DNA of 64,000 nt, taken from contig CADCXC010000012.1 in NCBI GenBank assembly GCA_902806595.1, positions 1,054,001 through 1,118,000 on the forward strand, in the 5' to 3' direction. Under the pieces are notes generated by a model that saw only the letters and a program-made list of their open reading frames with translations, was not told where the DNA came from and did no database searches. Of the stretch, positions 1 through 11,310 are shown piece after piece. Source of the stretch: Pyrenopolyporus hunteri (Eukaryota; Ascomycota; Sordariomycetes; Xylariales; Hypoxylaceae). Within the stretch, counting starts at the first letter, position 1, and each line of letters begins with the position of its first letter. Position numbers and translations under genes: made by a program.

Positions 1-1326
1 CTGTCGCTGAGCATACCTAGACTCATCGTACGGTTGCGAAGGCTTCTGGAAAACGCCGAGAGCAGTAGCCTTTCCCCGGTCGTTAGGATGGATTTGGAGG
101 ATTGAATTCTCCTCTGTCTCGCTTATCGGAGGGCTTAACGGCGGCGCTCCGCCGAAGTTTGAACGTAATTCGGTCGCGCTAGGGACACGAACGCCAAGGT
201 CCGGAGTACCAACGGAGGAAACGGTACCAGACGGACTCGTAGACCGTAAGTTGGGGGCACTGGATTTAGCTAGAATCTTCCGATCGCTGGCGAAGCGATC
301 CATAAAACCCGCAGCAGTAGGAGACGGGGAATTCTGCGCTAGGTCCGGTGTTCGAGTACCAAAGGTGCGTTGCCGAGCCAGAGTGTCGATGCGCGAGAGA
401 GCTGACGACTGCTGCTCATGAAGATCGTTGTTAAGGCTAGACTCGTATAGTCTCCTTGTACGCGTCACGTTTCTTTCTACTCCAGCTGTTGAGCTTCCGG
501 ATGGTTGCCAATCTTTTAGGGACGGGGCGCGCTGGGAAGACGTTATTGATGTTGCGGCGGTGGAATTTCTAGCTAGCGATGGTATGGATGAAGTGGTCGA
601 AGACGTTTCTCGTTTTTGGTTATAGTTGCTGAGAACTGGAGAGTCTGCGCGAAGGACATCCACGCCCATATCGCCCGAGTCCCTCTCTCCTCCTTCGTAG
701 CCCTCCTCCTCGGATTTGCGCTGCTTCTCTTCCTGCCTCCATCTCTGAAAGGCAGACAAAGCTACGTCATCATCGTACAGAGCTCGACCGCTCATTCCAC
801 CAACACTTTTCGATGAGTTGGTACCAACTGGAATTTTGTAGATCTTCTGGCGCCCGCCGAATAAGTTATTGCCCTCAGTTGGTTTAGAACGACCCATGAC
901 GCTGCTAGCTTTCAACGAGTCTGCATCATCCGAATGGTAAGAACCTTTCCGAGCGAAAGGGGCCGCAGCCCTAATTGACTCAACCTCGGCGATATCACCT
1001 AGACCGTGAAATCCTCCATAATCCAATCTGGACTGCCTCTTGGGAAATAAGACACTATCATCACTGGCCTTGCCGATCTTAGTGTTTGGGTCATCCTGTT
1101 CTCGTAGCATGGAGAATCGAGCGGAAAGACCGGTCATTAATAAGCTTGTGCGAAATTCATCGGTGGATGGTAAGGCCGTTGACAGGTCGATCTCAACCTT
1201 CTCGGGCTCTTGGGGTTTCTTTCCTTTCCTAAACGAGCGGAAAGGCGTGGACGACTCGGAATCCTGCGAGGGTCGAGGGGTCAAAACCTCCTCCTTCGCC
1301 TTTTTCTTAGTCCTGAAGCGATTCAT
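1..1326 (-). CDS. conserved basic Ser-rich fungal protein, N-terminal part
   Basis: An open frame runs without a stop from an ATG at 1326 down to the left edge, giving 442 codons; the C-terminus lies outside the window. The start (MNRFRTKKKAKEE) is very basic. It is followed by a stretch that looks conserved (around DEFRTSLLMTGLSARFSMLR) and then long Ser/Thr/Pro-rich, disordered-looking sequence with basic patches. There is no signal peptide or membrane segment. It reads like the start of a large conserved ascomycete protein of unknown function; that impression is from memory and was not searched. The pyrimidine-rich coding-strand sequence upstream (about 2380-2770) fits a promoter for a well-expressed gene. 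No introns are needed in the visible part. Confidence 0.75.
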   Translation of the reverse strand, partial: MNRFRTKKKAKEEVLTPRPSQDSESSTPFRSFRKGKKPQEPEKVEIDLSTALPSTDEFRTSLLMTGLSARFSMLREQDDPNTKIGKASDDSVLFPKRQSRLDYGGFHGLGDIAEVESIRAAAPFARKGSYHSDDADSLKASSVMGRSKPTEGNNLFGGRQKIYKIPVGTNSSKSVGGMSGRALYDDDVALSAFQRWRQEEKQRKSEEEGYEGGERDSGDMGVDVLRADSPVLSNYNQKRETSSTTSSIPSLARNSTAATSITSSQRAPSLKDWQPSGSSTAGVERNVTRTRRLYESSLNNDLHEQQSSALSRIDTLARQRTFGTRTPDLAQNSPSPTAAGFMDRFASDRKILAKSSAPNLRSTSPSGTVSSVGTPDLGVRVPSATELRSNFGGAPPLSPPISETEENSILQIHPNDRGKATALGVFQKPSQPYDESRYAQRQ

Positions 1327-4300
1327 CGTGAATTATATCGATGCTCGAAGATCTGGGTATGTGGTGAACAAAATCTCGAGATTGAACAAGGAATTGGTCC
1401 GTGATATAATGACCTGGTGCTGATCAAGTATCGGATATAGAATATTAAGGTATTATCACGCTCCGCATGTCATTGATGAAAGGAAGTGAAGCTGACGGGG
1501 AAAAGAAAAGAGGTCGGCTTCGGTTAGATTCGAATCTGGGATTTAGGACACCAAAGTCGTTCTATGTCCTGGGCGTGGAGGTCGACACAAAAGTGTAAGG
1601 TAAGTATTGTCTATGGTCGGAGAGATGGTTAGTTAAGTCAACCAGGGTGATTATCAGAGATCGTGTGGGGGACAAGGTAAAGGGGCTCGTATCAATAGTA
1701 CGGACCCAGTTGTACCCAGGGATGTGTGAACAGCTGGTTGATTGGTAGAGAGGCCAATTCGTCCGAATATGTTAAAATAACGGAAACAACCACCCCAGAA
1801 ATGGAAGATTTCATAGAGGCCTTCGAGAAGTCGTAGGGGCCCTACCTGAAGATGGAATGGCTCGCGTCGGGAGCGTTTCACAGATTGATGGGGTATGAAA
1901 ACCTGGACAATCCAAGGGAAATCAAAGCATGAATATGCGGATGAGGTGGCCGACGATCATACAACCAAACTGAGAAGACCCTGTCTCTTTCTCGGAAAGA
2001 GCCAATCGAGTCGCTAGGTCTAAGAGGAAGACGAGAGAAACGAGGACGGAGTCAGAGACTTCTAATACTGAAGTATCGAAATTCGAGGTAGAGTAGGAGA
2101 CCAGAGGATGAAAATAATGTTCGATGTCGCACGGACACAACAGACCAATGGTTCCTGCAGGACGGGCTGAGAGCAGACGAATGCCGCGACCCGATGTTGT
2201 GGTTACTGAGCCTGCGAGTTTCGAGAGCTAGGTCTTGGAATGGGAAATGAACACACGGCCTTGTGTAATGAACGTGCTTTGCTTTGCTTTGCTGCTTTGT
2301 CGAATGCCAGAGCCAGACGGAGAGGATCACAACGAGGGTTGTGTTTTATTTTCCTCTCGCACTCTCTATTTTACCTCAATACCCTTCTCCCTCGGATTTT
2401 CCGTTGAAAGGGGACCTGGAATATCCTAGAGCTCGATTCCAACTGCTCGAATCCGTGGGGCGTTCGCGCGTCGGTTTCGAAGATCGCCTTACTGCTCTGG
2501 GATGAAAGGAGTGACTATGGGTGAGGGTTGTCGTCGCGGGAAAAACGAACAATCGACGAAGAGAGCGAGTGCCGAAGAAGGAAGAACGATAAAAGAGATT
2601 AGACTCGACCGACGGAGAGACAAAGTAAACGAGGGTGATCGGTCGACACGGACCAGAGCCCAAATCAGACAAGCAGGCAAGACACGCAAAAAAAAAAGTC
2701 AAAGTGAGTGATGAGCAAGTCAAGGCAAAAAGTGGGAAAACCGAGTGAGTGGGAATGAGGGCGATGAACAAGGATAATCATGCCAAGAGGGTCAAAATGG
2801 AGCTTATCCTTGAAGAGAAACCCTTCCTCCCCTGCATGACGGTTGCAGGGACCTGCATGGGGGAGGGATGCAAGTGCAGGCGGCACAAGAAGTACCTGAC
2901 ACTTCGCTAGTATATGCGAGGTATCTGTAAATATCTACATGTGAGTACCCAGCTATGTGCTATTAGGTACTATAAGTAGTCGGCGCTGTCCGCCGGGAAA
3001 TTGCACTGTCTCTCCTATGTCACTTCTGTGTCTCTCTGGGGTGCTTCTCCAAATCGAGTCAAGTTGCATCATTAGTAACTTGAGTACTAGCCAATTATAT
3101 CCCCACTTGCTAGCAGCTTTACCACATATAGCTAAGATGCCTAGGCCTCAATTGCGAAGTAGCATACATATATAGACGCTTTGACTGACGGACGGCTGGA
3201 GAAAGTACATACCCGTTTAATCGTGCATGTCCGTCTCTTATTTACGTTAATTTCTTATAATTACAATCCATATCTAATCTAATACATGTTATGTTATACA
3301 CATGTATGTAAGGAAAAAACTGAACTCGAAAAGAATAGAAATACGTACATTGCCTGTTATAGAAGCGACCTGGATACACGCGTGTTTACCTAGGGGTAGG
3401 TATACCATATCCGTAGGTAGGTACGTATACATTTCTGGAGAAACAGCGCTCTAGGAGAGGGAGGGCGAAGAAAGCGCGAAAAGGGGCGGAGTGGACAAAA
3501 AGAAAGAACGAAACCAAACGGGATAAGTGGTCATCTAACAGCCGATTAACTAGGTACCTAGGTACATGATAGTTGCAATATTCGCAAAATAGACCTAACC
3601 TAATACTATTTACCATCCGCCACCGAATAACCATTCGCTGAGGATTCGAGCACGAGATTCGAACATGTAATACAATACCTAAGGCGAATGCATGTCGATG
3701 CAATAATAATATATGCAGGGCCGGGTAGCCTGTGTAACTACAGGTATATAGGTACATATCTGGTAGGTACCCATGTGATATATACCAGGTATATACAATA
3801 CACAATATACGACGTTGGCACGGAGCGTATCACGAACAAATCATCGGAATGGGTCCCGGATGTGTAATTAATAAATATTGACCTTTTCTAGAACATGACG
3901 ATCATAATGCTTACTATCCTTGTTACTGCGAGTGGATATTTTCTCCAATTCCCGCGTCGAGGTACAGTATATAGTAGATAGGTTTTAAATAATCAGATAT
4001 CAGATGCCTATCTCTTACACGCACATATGTATCAGGAGGTATGCGGAAGAAAAGTCAAGTCCTAAACATTCGGAGATATCAAGGCCCCTTCAGACCGGGC
4101 TGCCTAGCTTAGATATTAGGTATCATATTGAATTCTACTATATATCATGCAACCTCCATCGCTGTCGAGACTCAGTGGCGTTTGAGGCGGTCACACAAGC
4201 AGATTGGGGGGGAGTAGCACTCAGCCGTCATGCAACAGTCTTATATTAGATTGCAGTAGGTGATCTCCCATGCCGCTCTCCATGTTTATACGGTTCGGGT

Positions 4301-7300
4301 TCTTTCTTCCTACCTAAGCAAGATCTCGACCAACAGCCCGGTTGGTCCCAATCTCACACTGCATACCGTCTCCGCTTGTGGCGTCCGCCGAACGGATTCT
4401 CGCACATGCGTTAGGTAAGGTACCTAGGTATGTATGATGTATGTGCTATATGTATTATATGATATTTACACATTCAGCTGAGTCCTAGATCGGGGGACGT
4501 AGGCTGGAGGACTCACTAAGCGAAAAAGAAGAAAATCAAGACCAATCCGTCCAAGATCCTATTCCGAGGCGGCGTACGCCAATGCAGCCACGGCACATCA
4601 CCCGTCTCCCTCCCCGCCGAAGGGGGGCATGTTATCCGAGCACATGGGAGGCACAAGTCACGCGGAGGACCAGATTAGATCAGATGATTCGCCTGGCTTC
4701 TCGCCAATCCATCCAGGGAACGCCTTTTCCTCCAATTCTAAATCATAGCACTTTTTCTTTTCACACGTGGGTACCTATTATACCAAGGAACAAACAGGTG
4801 CTATGTCGTGCTAATATGAATTAAATATCCAGGTATTTACCGATATAAAAATACGGGTCTACGGTGTATGCGGCTTGCCGCCGACCCAAGAACGGCCAAT
4901 GCCCAAAAAATCGTAAGGCAAGTTTCTGAGGAGCCGAGGATGTTGTAATGTTTGATTCTCAGAGTTGATTGAACGCAAGCACGCAAAGGAAGACGCAGCG
5001 CCGAAATTCAGGGGGTTCGTAGGAATTGGGCGTCTCAGCCCTTTCCGCCCGTTCGCGACCTGTCAGCTGTCAGCTGTCAGAAGACATACACAAAGAGGTA
5101 CAACGGTTATACAGTATATCGAAAGGACTCGCACTAGTCCGCGTGAAGTACGCGCATGTACCTAACTCGCCCACATCACGTAGTGACATTTGCAAGCAAG
5201 AGCAAAGTGATTGATGCGCCAGAGCGCGCTAAGTCCCATTACCATCGACTGACCAAAGCTTCCGCGGCCCAATCACATTGCTGTTCCTGGCGCTTGGCCA
5301 CATTTGGCTCTAGCCCCTGAACGGTCATTACCCCTGAAATGATGTGTAGTATCCGTACCTCGTCCCTGTCCATCCTCGTTTTGCCGGCAAATCCAGAGCA
5401 TCTATTCCTTTTTGACCTAATTTTTTTTTGGCTCTCCCTTTCCATTCTTCCTCAACAACCTACTACTACATATTATGTCCTACGCAGTAAAACTGAAGTC
5501 GGGTACCTAACCCAGCCAACGATAGGCTATTGCTATCAAAGTCCCGATTAAACCATACGTTCGACGTTTAAAATCTATCCGTTTATCGAGCAGAATATAG
5601 GCGAGCAAACGCAAACAGGAAAGAAACATACGAACAGTCTAATACAAATTGATAGGAAAGGTACCTATCTACCTACATAGTTTCGCATTAAGTATGGTAA
5701 AGTTAAAACATCACCCCAAGATACGTGCACGTACCTGTCATATCTCATTATCATCATTATTATGGTTATTATTATTACATGGCACATACATGTGGGTAAG
5801 TACCTAGACATGTTCGCGGAGCACTTGCCACGCCTTGAATACCTAGGTACCTAGGTATGCAGCATATCCTCGACGAATGGCGCTAGTTCGGATTCGAGGA
5901 TATCGGATGAAGCCGAATACAGCTAAGGCGCCTTTTCCTTCCCTTTCTCTTCCCCTTTCGCGTCGCTAGCTGCCACTTTTAAGCCTCGTTTTTCTCGACG
6001 CCAAGAGACTTATACACACGATTAAATGCGCTTGTGCCAACTTCACAACCGTCAAACGGTGTTACCCATCATGACTCGGCCATTGCTTGGGGTTAATTAA
6101 GCTAAGAAATCCACCTATCCCGCAACCGACGGCCCGCTAAATCATCACCGAGAGACATGTATCCAACATATCTCATAAGGTAGATATTCTAAAACATGAG
6201 ATCTCGATGACAAGCCCTTGGCTTCTCAAGTTCCAGCAACGTGGGTAAGCCTTATGACTTGCTGTGGCAGGTATTCTCCATCATCCATCCTGATCCACCG
6301 CGTTTGGGGCCCGTCTGTTTAGAATATCCTTGACGCAACGTGCAAACCCAGCCCGAGAAGCGTACACAGTTGTCGTCATGCTTAGGGGTAGCTCACTAAA
6401 TAATAATATCTAGGTAGATATCCAGGAATGTGCAAACATGATTGCGCATCGGTCAACGATTTCCCTGTGTGCACAGTAGCATGCGAGACAAAAGCGATAT
6501 GCGAGACAGCGATATCCTAGATTACCTATACAAAGTAAAAAGTTTCCCAATTTGACAAATAGAGCCGACGCTTAAACAAATAAATGTGGTATCCAAAACC
6601 AAACGGGCCCTCGGGGATCGTAAACAACTCGATCAGTTAGATTAGTCAAGTCGCAAAGAGGAGACGAGAATAAAATGATACTTGGCCGGTCAGCCTATGA
6701 TTCCTATAATTCGACAGACAGACTTTTAATGGCCAACCGGAACGTTCAACGCCAACGCCCCCAAAACTGCATGTGAGGTAGGGTACCTACCAATTTGCCC
6801 TACTACCTTAGACGTACCGGACAACACATGCAAATACATACACGCCTGTATTACCGGCACGCAAGCGGCTCTGCATGACAGACATGAACTTGCACACGAA
6901 CAGCATGTGCTAGACGCATATGCTGAGTAAGGTCCGACAACATCCGTAATCGAGGTGGTGCTAGGGCTTGGAATCTGGAGATGAATGTGTAACCAAAGTG
7001 TAAGAGAGCTCCAGAGCTGTTTGCTTCATCCTACCCACGCGATCTGTCGTCAACAAGGAGATCTCTACTCCCGCTAAAGAATCCTTCCTGTACGAAACAC
7101 GCCCTTCCCCTTGTATGTACGTACCACTACACATCATACCTAACGACAGAGACGGACTCTCGGACGGGGACCACGATCTTGCGACACGTATATTACCAAC
7201 AATGGCATGTGCAACTTCATGTCCCGCCAACAACGTGTATCACAGGGACCGAGGCAGGGACTGAAGGGTTGGCGGGTGGGAAAAATTGAGTACCCCGCCG

Positions 7301-9241
7301 ATGTTCTGATCTGTGGTTTTGGGAGGATTTAACAGCCCTACCCTCAACTATGTAACCTTCACTCTTCAGCGGAATCATGTACGTATAATCGTGACACAAT
7401 ACCGCAGCCCCAATTCCCTTAGTTTTTCATGCACCGGTCATACGCAAACAAACCCTCGGGTTTACCAACTATAGGTCGAGTACGCTTATCCACACGACAT
7501 TTCCCGATAGGTAATAACTGGAAGTGTCCGATGAAATATTAGGTGAGATATCGATACTATCTCCCACAAACTGATTCATCTTGCAATAGAGATTCCCTCG
7601 CATGCTGCAATTGCATGCCAGTCAGTAGTGAATAACCAAACGGTAAGCTTTAAACCCACGTGGGAATGAGGTCCGCATCCTCCCGCCCACGCAAGGATGC
7701 GACAGAAAATTCCAAAAAGACGCCAGTTTCCCAAATCTATCCCTCAGCGTGCATATCCAGTGTGGTCACTGATATATGTAGAATGAAGCAATTAAAGAGG
7801 CGAATATTATTGTATGCACGAACGACCGCCTCGCCACACCAGTCCGACAATGCCACGCTATGCAAACAAATGCTTGGCCAATCCGAATTAATACGCTTCT
7901 CAAACGCGTCGCGTCATGTGAGTAGCTTATATTGAGTACCGATGGCAACTCGTTAAAGAATGCTACGCTATTACGACAGGTTGGTTCGTATATCGGGGTA
8001 AGGCACTTACAGTAGTGTTGAACAAGAGGATCGGCCGTGATGTGCACAGCTCAAATCGCTCTACGAACGCTAAAACGTCATAAGTAGGCACACGATACAT
8101 ACATATATAGTTAAGCTCTGCGGTTCAGCAATCAAAAAGATCGAGATCGAGGGTAACATGAGGAAATCTACTTGCATACCAGTTCCAAGCTCATATGTAG
8201 ATGGAGTGCCCCGCGCATCCAAAACACAAGCAAAGACGAAGGGACTGGAACTGGTTGCCTGCGTTCACAAAACTACCACCTAATGGCCCATTATACGTAA
8301 TATGTACATTGACTTGATCAACAAGGCACGCTCTATAATGCGCGACGATGAGCAAGGTGTCAGGTGAGTCAATATTTCTCCGTGGCTGTGGCACTCTGAT
8401 GAATTTTGATGGCGTGTCCGCCGTACGTTCCTCGACCTACGCACAATACACACTATATGTGGTGTCCCAGTCGGTGCAAGATGTGTGGTATTGCTTTGCC
8501 CAGAAATGACCGTGGTGTTTTCCAACACCCGGTTTTTCCCGCATGAGTAGGGCCAATGAACGGCCGTGGCGAACGGTCTATCGATTGTCGCAACCGTCGC
8601 CACCCTGGGCGCTGCGCTTCTTTGGCGGGGGGATGCCTAAGTTCATCCCTTGCTATTATGTGTTGCAATAGTCTAAGGGATTGGAACGCACCAGTAGAAA
8701 TTATGGCCGCCGTGGAAGGGAGAAAAGAAACGTGGGGTGTGGCACGGCTGTGAAATCGCCGGTCACGCTGTTAGTTGATCCTCCACGATCAGCCCCCAAC
8801 CCTCAGCTTTTCCTCTTATGTCCTACTGCATCTCGTCCGCAAGCCATGATTCGTTTCCACGAACTGGAAAGCCATGCGGGGTAGCTGTCTGTGGTGCGAC
8901 TCGCGCAGGTCGTTCTTCTGGCTAGACCTTGCGGGTGGGATATTGCCTTACTTGGTAAAATGAGAGGCCTGCGATATTTTTTTTGCTTCTTTCCCCTTCT
9001 CCCACTGTGACTAGGAAGTTCGCCCTTGCGGCGTCTATATCAAGCCGGCCTCCCGTAGCGGAAAACCCCAACGGGTCCTCTCGCAACTCTTCAACCATTA
9101 TTTATTCTGCGCGGCTTCTTTGATAGGAACCAAGTATTAACGAGTGACATCTCATAGTTGTATTACATACTATCTATTTCCATCACCAACGGTACCCAAC
9201 AACTTCTCGTCGGAAACAACCAGAAGCTTACCTAAGTCACC
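1327..9241. other. long gene-poor spacer
   Basis: No convincing coding sequence was seen in almost 8 kb. The first 1.5 kb is probably 5' UTR and promoter of the leftward gene, since 2376-2771 is strongly pyrimidine-rich on the minus strand. The rest has many stops in all frames and scattered copies of the GGTACCTAGGTA-type palindromic repeat (near 4420, 5660, 5845 and 6785). There is also a triple 7-bp repeat of GTCAGCT near 5060-5080. Short ORFs lack codon bias, signal peptides or recognisable motifs. Confidence 0.6.
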
Positions 9242-9337
9242 ATGTACGCCGCTCACTGTTGCAAATGCGGTGGCATCTTCGTCATCAACACAAACTGCAC
9301 CTGGTGCAAGCACAAGGAATGCTCTGACTGCCACTGA
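9242..9337 (+). CDS. 31-residue Cys-rich mini-protein (CCxCG / CxxCxHxxCxxC)
   Basis: ATG in good context (tcaccATG) opens a 31-codon frame. Half of it is metal-ligand-like: C6-C7-x-C9-G10, then C19-x2-C22-x-H24-x2-C27-x2-C30-H31. This spacing resembles the small zinc-ribbon-like module (W-x-CC-x-CG ... C-x2-C-x-H-x-x-C-x2-C) that occurs inside many larger ascomycete proteins. Here it makes up the whole product. The preceding 150 nt are C/A-rich with few ATGs, like a fungal leader. Just after the stop, 9367-9420 looks like a 54-nt intron (GTAAGG...GCTAAA...CACAG), which suggests a spliced 3' UTR. The product would be a cytosolic or nuclear metal-binding peptide; its function is unknown. It is too short for routine gene callers. 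Confidence 0.55.
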   Translation: MYAAHCCKCGGIFVINTNCTWCKHKECSDCH

Positions 9338-11310
9338 GCTGCGTTAATTCCCGGCGGCGAGGACAGGTAAGGCGACTCGCTGTTACCCTCTTAGAACGAG
9401 CGTCGCTAAACACGACACAGCTTCGTCGCTCGTGCCGAAGTCCCAGCTGGGCTGGATCTTTGGTTGGATCGGGGTCAAGCATACATCATCGCGCGCAGAG
9501 GGGTGGCCAGCTATTTTGCGGTAGACATCGGAAACGTTCTGTCTCACCAAGATTGCGATTTACCCAGTTGTTTTGTCTTGGCGTCATGGCGATGGTGCTG
9601 GTAATGGTAATGGATGTGTAAAAAGAAAAGTAACGGCGTTCGTGGCTTTCCCTACCCTGCTGTGATGAGCAGGTTGGTTGGTCTGGAACATCTATACCCG
9701 TTTTATGCAATTTTTCTGTACCTTACCTTCGGCTTCCATTTTCGCAGCAGAGCGCGCGATAATCATTCAATCTCCCTACCTACTGGGTAACCAATGAGGG
9801 GAATGTATATTTAACATTATACGCGCGAGTGGGTGGTGGTGAATTAGCATATCTCAATATCAATGCTTTTTTTTCTAACGGCGCCTTTTTATGGTTCAGG
9901 ACAGCTTTGATGAGGTGCGAGTCTACCCTTGTCGTAAGAGAACGCGACAGGGACGATCATGTAAAGAGTCGGGCTACATCCACCACCTGGAGTGCCTAAC
10001 ACGTAGATGTTTCGGTGGTTCTCTTGCCACTGATGATGTCGATGTGCTGGATTGCGTACAGCTCTAGCGTCCTTAGGCCTCCGGGAAAGGATGTCTATCA
10101 CTAAAAACAGGAGGCGAAGTCCAGTCCTATTGGCTAGCAATCAGGCAGTTTCTGGGTACATTAGATTAGCGAGGTATCCCGGCTTATAAAAGCCTCGCTG
10201 CAGCGCCTCAACAAGCATTTAAGATCTGGTAACCCCGAGCCAATAGGCGACGAGGGGTTCTCTTTTATGATCTAGCTTTAACTCTTTCGTAGTCAGGGTG
10301 GTAAAGGTGGATGATGGCATCCACCAGGGGGATTTTGTCCAGTGTTAAAAAAGAATATCATAAATCTGTCAATCTCGCCAATCATTAAGCACATATCCAA
10401 GTAATGCGATAGCCAATCTCGCTCGCGGTTTCACTTATATACTTGAGTTCCATAGAGAACTCCAGGTGTCGCCGGCATGCCCCAACCCACTAATCCAGCA
10501 AGCTTAGTGCAATCAATGCTTAGCTGTTTTGTCAAAGGCCGGTCGCTTACCAGGAACCTAATCCGAGATGCGTAGCTGAGGCCTCTGTTAATGGATCGGG
10601 TTATCCGTGTGCCGTTCAGCTGTGGTCAATTAGGCCCCGGCCAAAAATACACTCTAGCTACCTACCTACCTACCTACCTACCTACGCATGGATAAGGAGC
10701 ATCAAAGTACGCATGCAGCAACTCGATTAAAATCGAGTGGGGTTCCTCTCTCGAGAAGGAAGATATCATGGATGAAAGCGAAACATACGAAATTCCCAGC
10801 ATCCACTTTACACGTTAGCTTTTCCTTTAGTGAGTTTTATAGCATGGTATAAGCCACACTGAAGCTTTCAATCCTAGCAAAGCCCACTATCGGAGAACTA
10901 GACTCTGAGGCAATGGACAAATGGGAAGACGGGGCACTTCCAGAATCGGTAGTTTTAGTTTGGGTAGCTTTTGGACTACTCATGTAAGGAAGGTCGAAAG
11001 CCAACTTAGCTGCCTCACCGCGTCACTGCCGCAGCGGCGCCGCTCTCCACCCGAAAATGCAAGCAAACAAAGGGGTAATCATAGAGTACAAATACCAGGT
11101 GTCAAAAATCCGTGATTCATTGTGATACTTACGTATGGCTGAGTTTATACGGCGCTTCTGGCACATTGAAGTTGGTAGAATCATTTTCCCTTTGTTCTTA
11201 TTGTCTATCACCGTCGCTCCCCAATGGTTTATATACTACTTAGATGAGGAGGCCGTTTACATTAGTTTAATCCTGACATCATCAATTTAATTTCGTCCAA
11301 TATCTCCAAT
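9338..11310. other. spacer with putative 3' UTR intron and a CTAC microsatellite
   Basis: A likely intron at 9367-9420 belongs to the transcript of the Cys-rich mini-gene. Beyond it I see no supported gene. ORFs on both strands around 9486-10140 have no recognisable motif. A CTAC tetranucleotide tract lies at about 10659-10685. The last few hundred bases are presumably the promoter of the vWA-Hint gene. Confidence 0.5.
10659..10685. repeat. (CTAC)n microsatellite
   Basis: About seven consecutive CTAC units in a non-coding spacer. The same tetranucleotide, and its complement GTAG, is the building block of the palindromic repeats elsewhere in the window. Confidence 0.85.

Noticed and set aside
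1515..1545. GATTCGAATCT, resembling a tRNA B-box
   Set aside because: No A-box, acceptor stem or anticodon arm at suitable spacing on either strand.
2376..2771. 131-codon minus-strand ORF
   Set aside because: Low-complexity Ser/Leu/Phe sequence caused by the pyrimidine-rich promoter tract; no motif.
6961..7233. Minus-strand ORF starting with LAGHEVAHAIVG, like an HExxH metalloprotease site
   Set aside because: No second metal-ligand motif, no domain around it, and stop-rich surroundings; a chance match in a gene-poor spacer.
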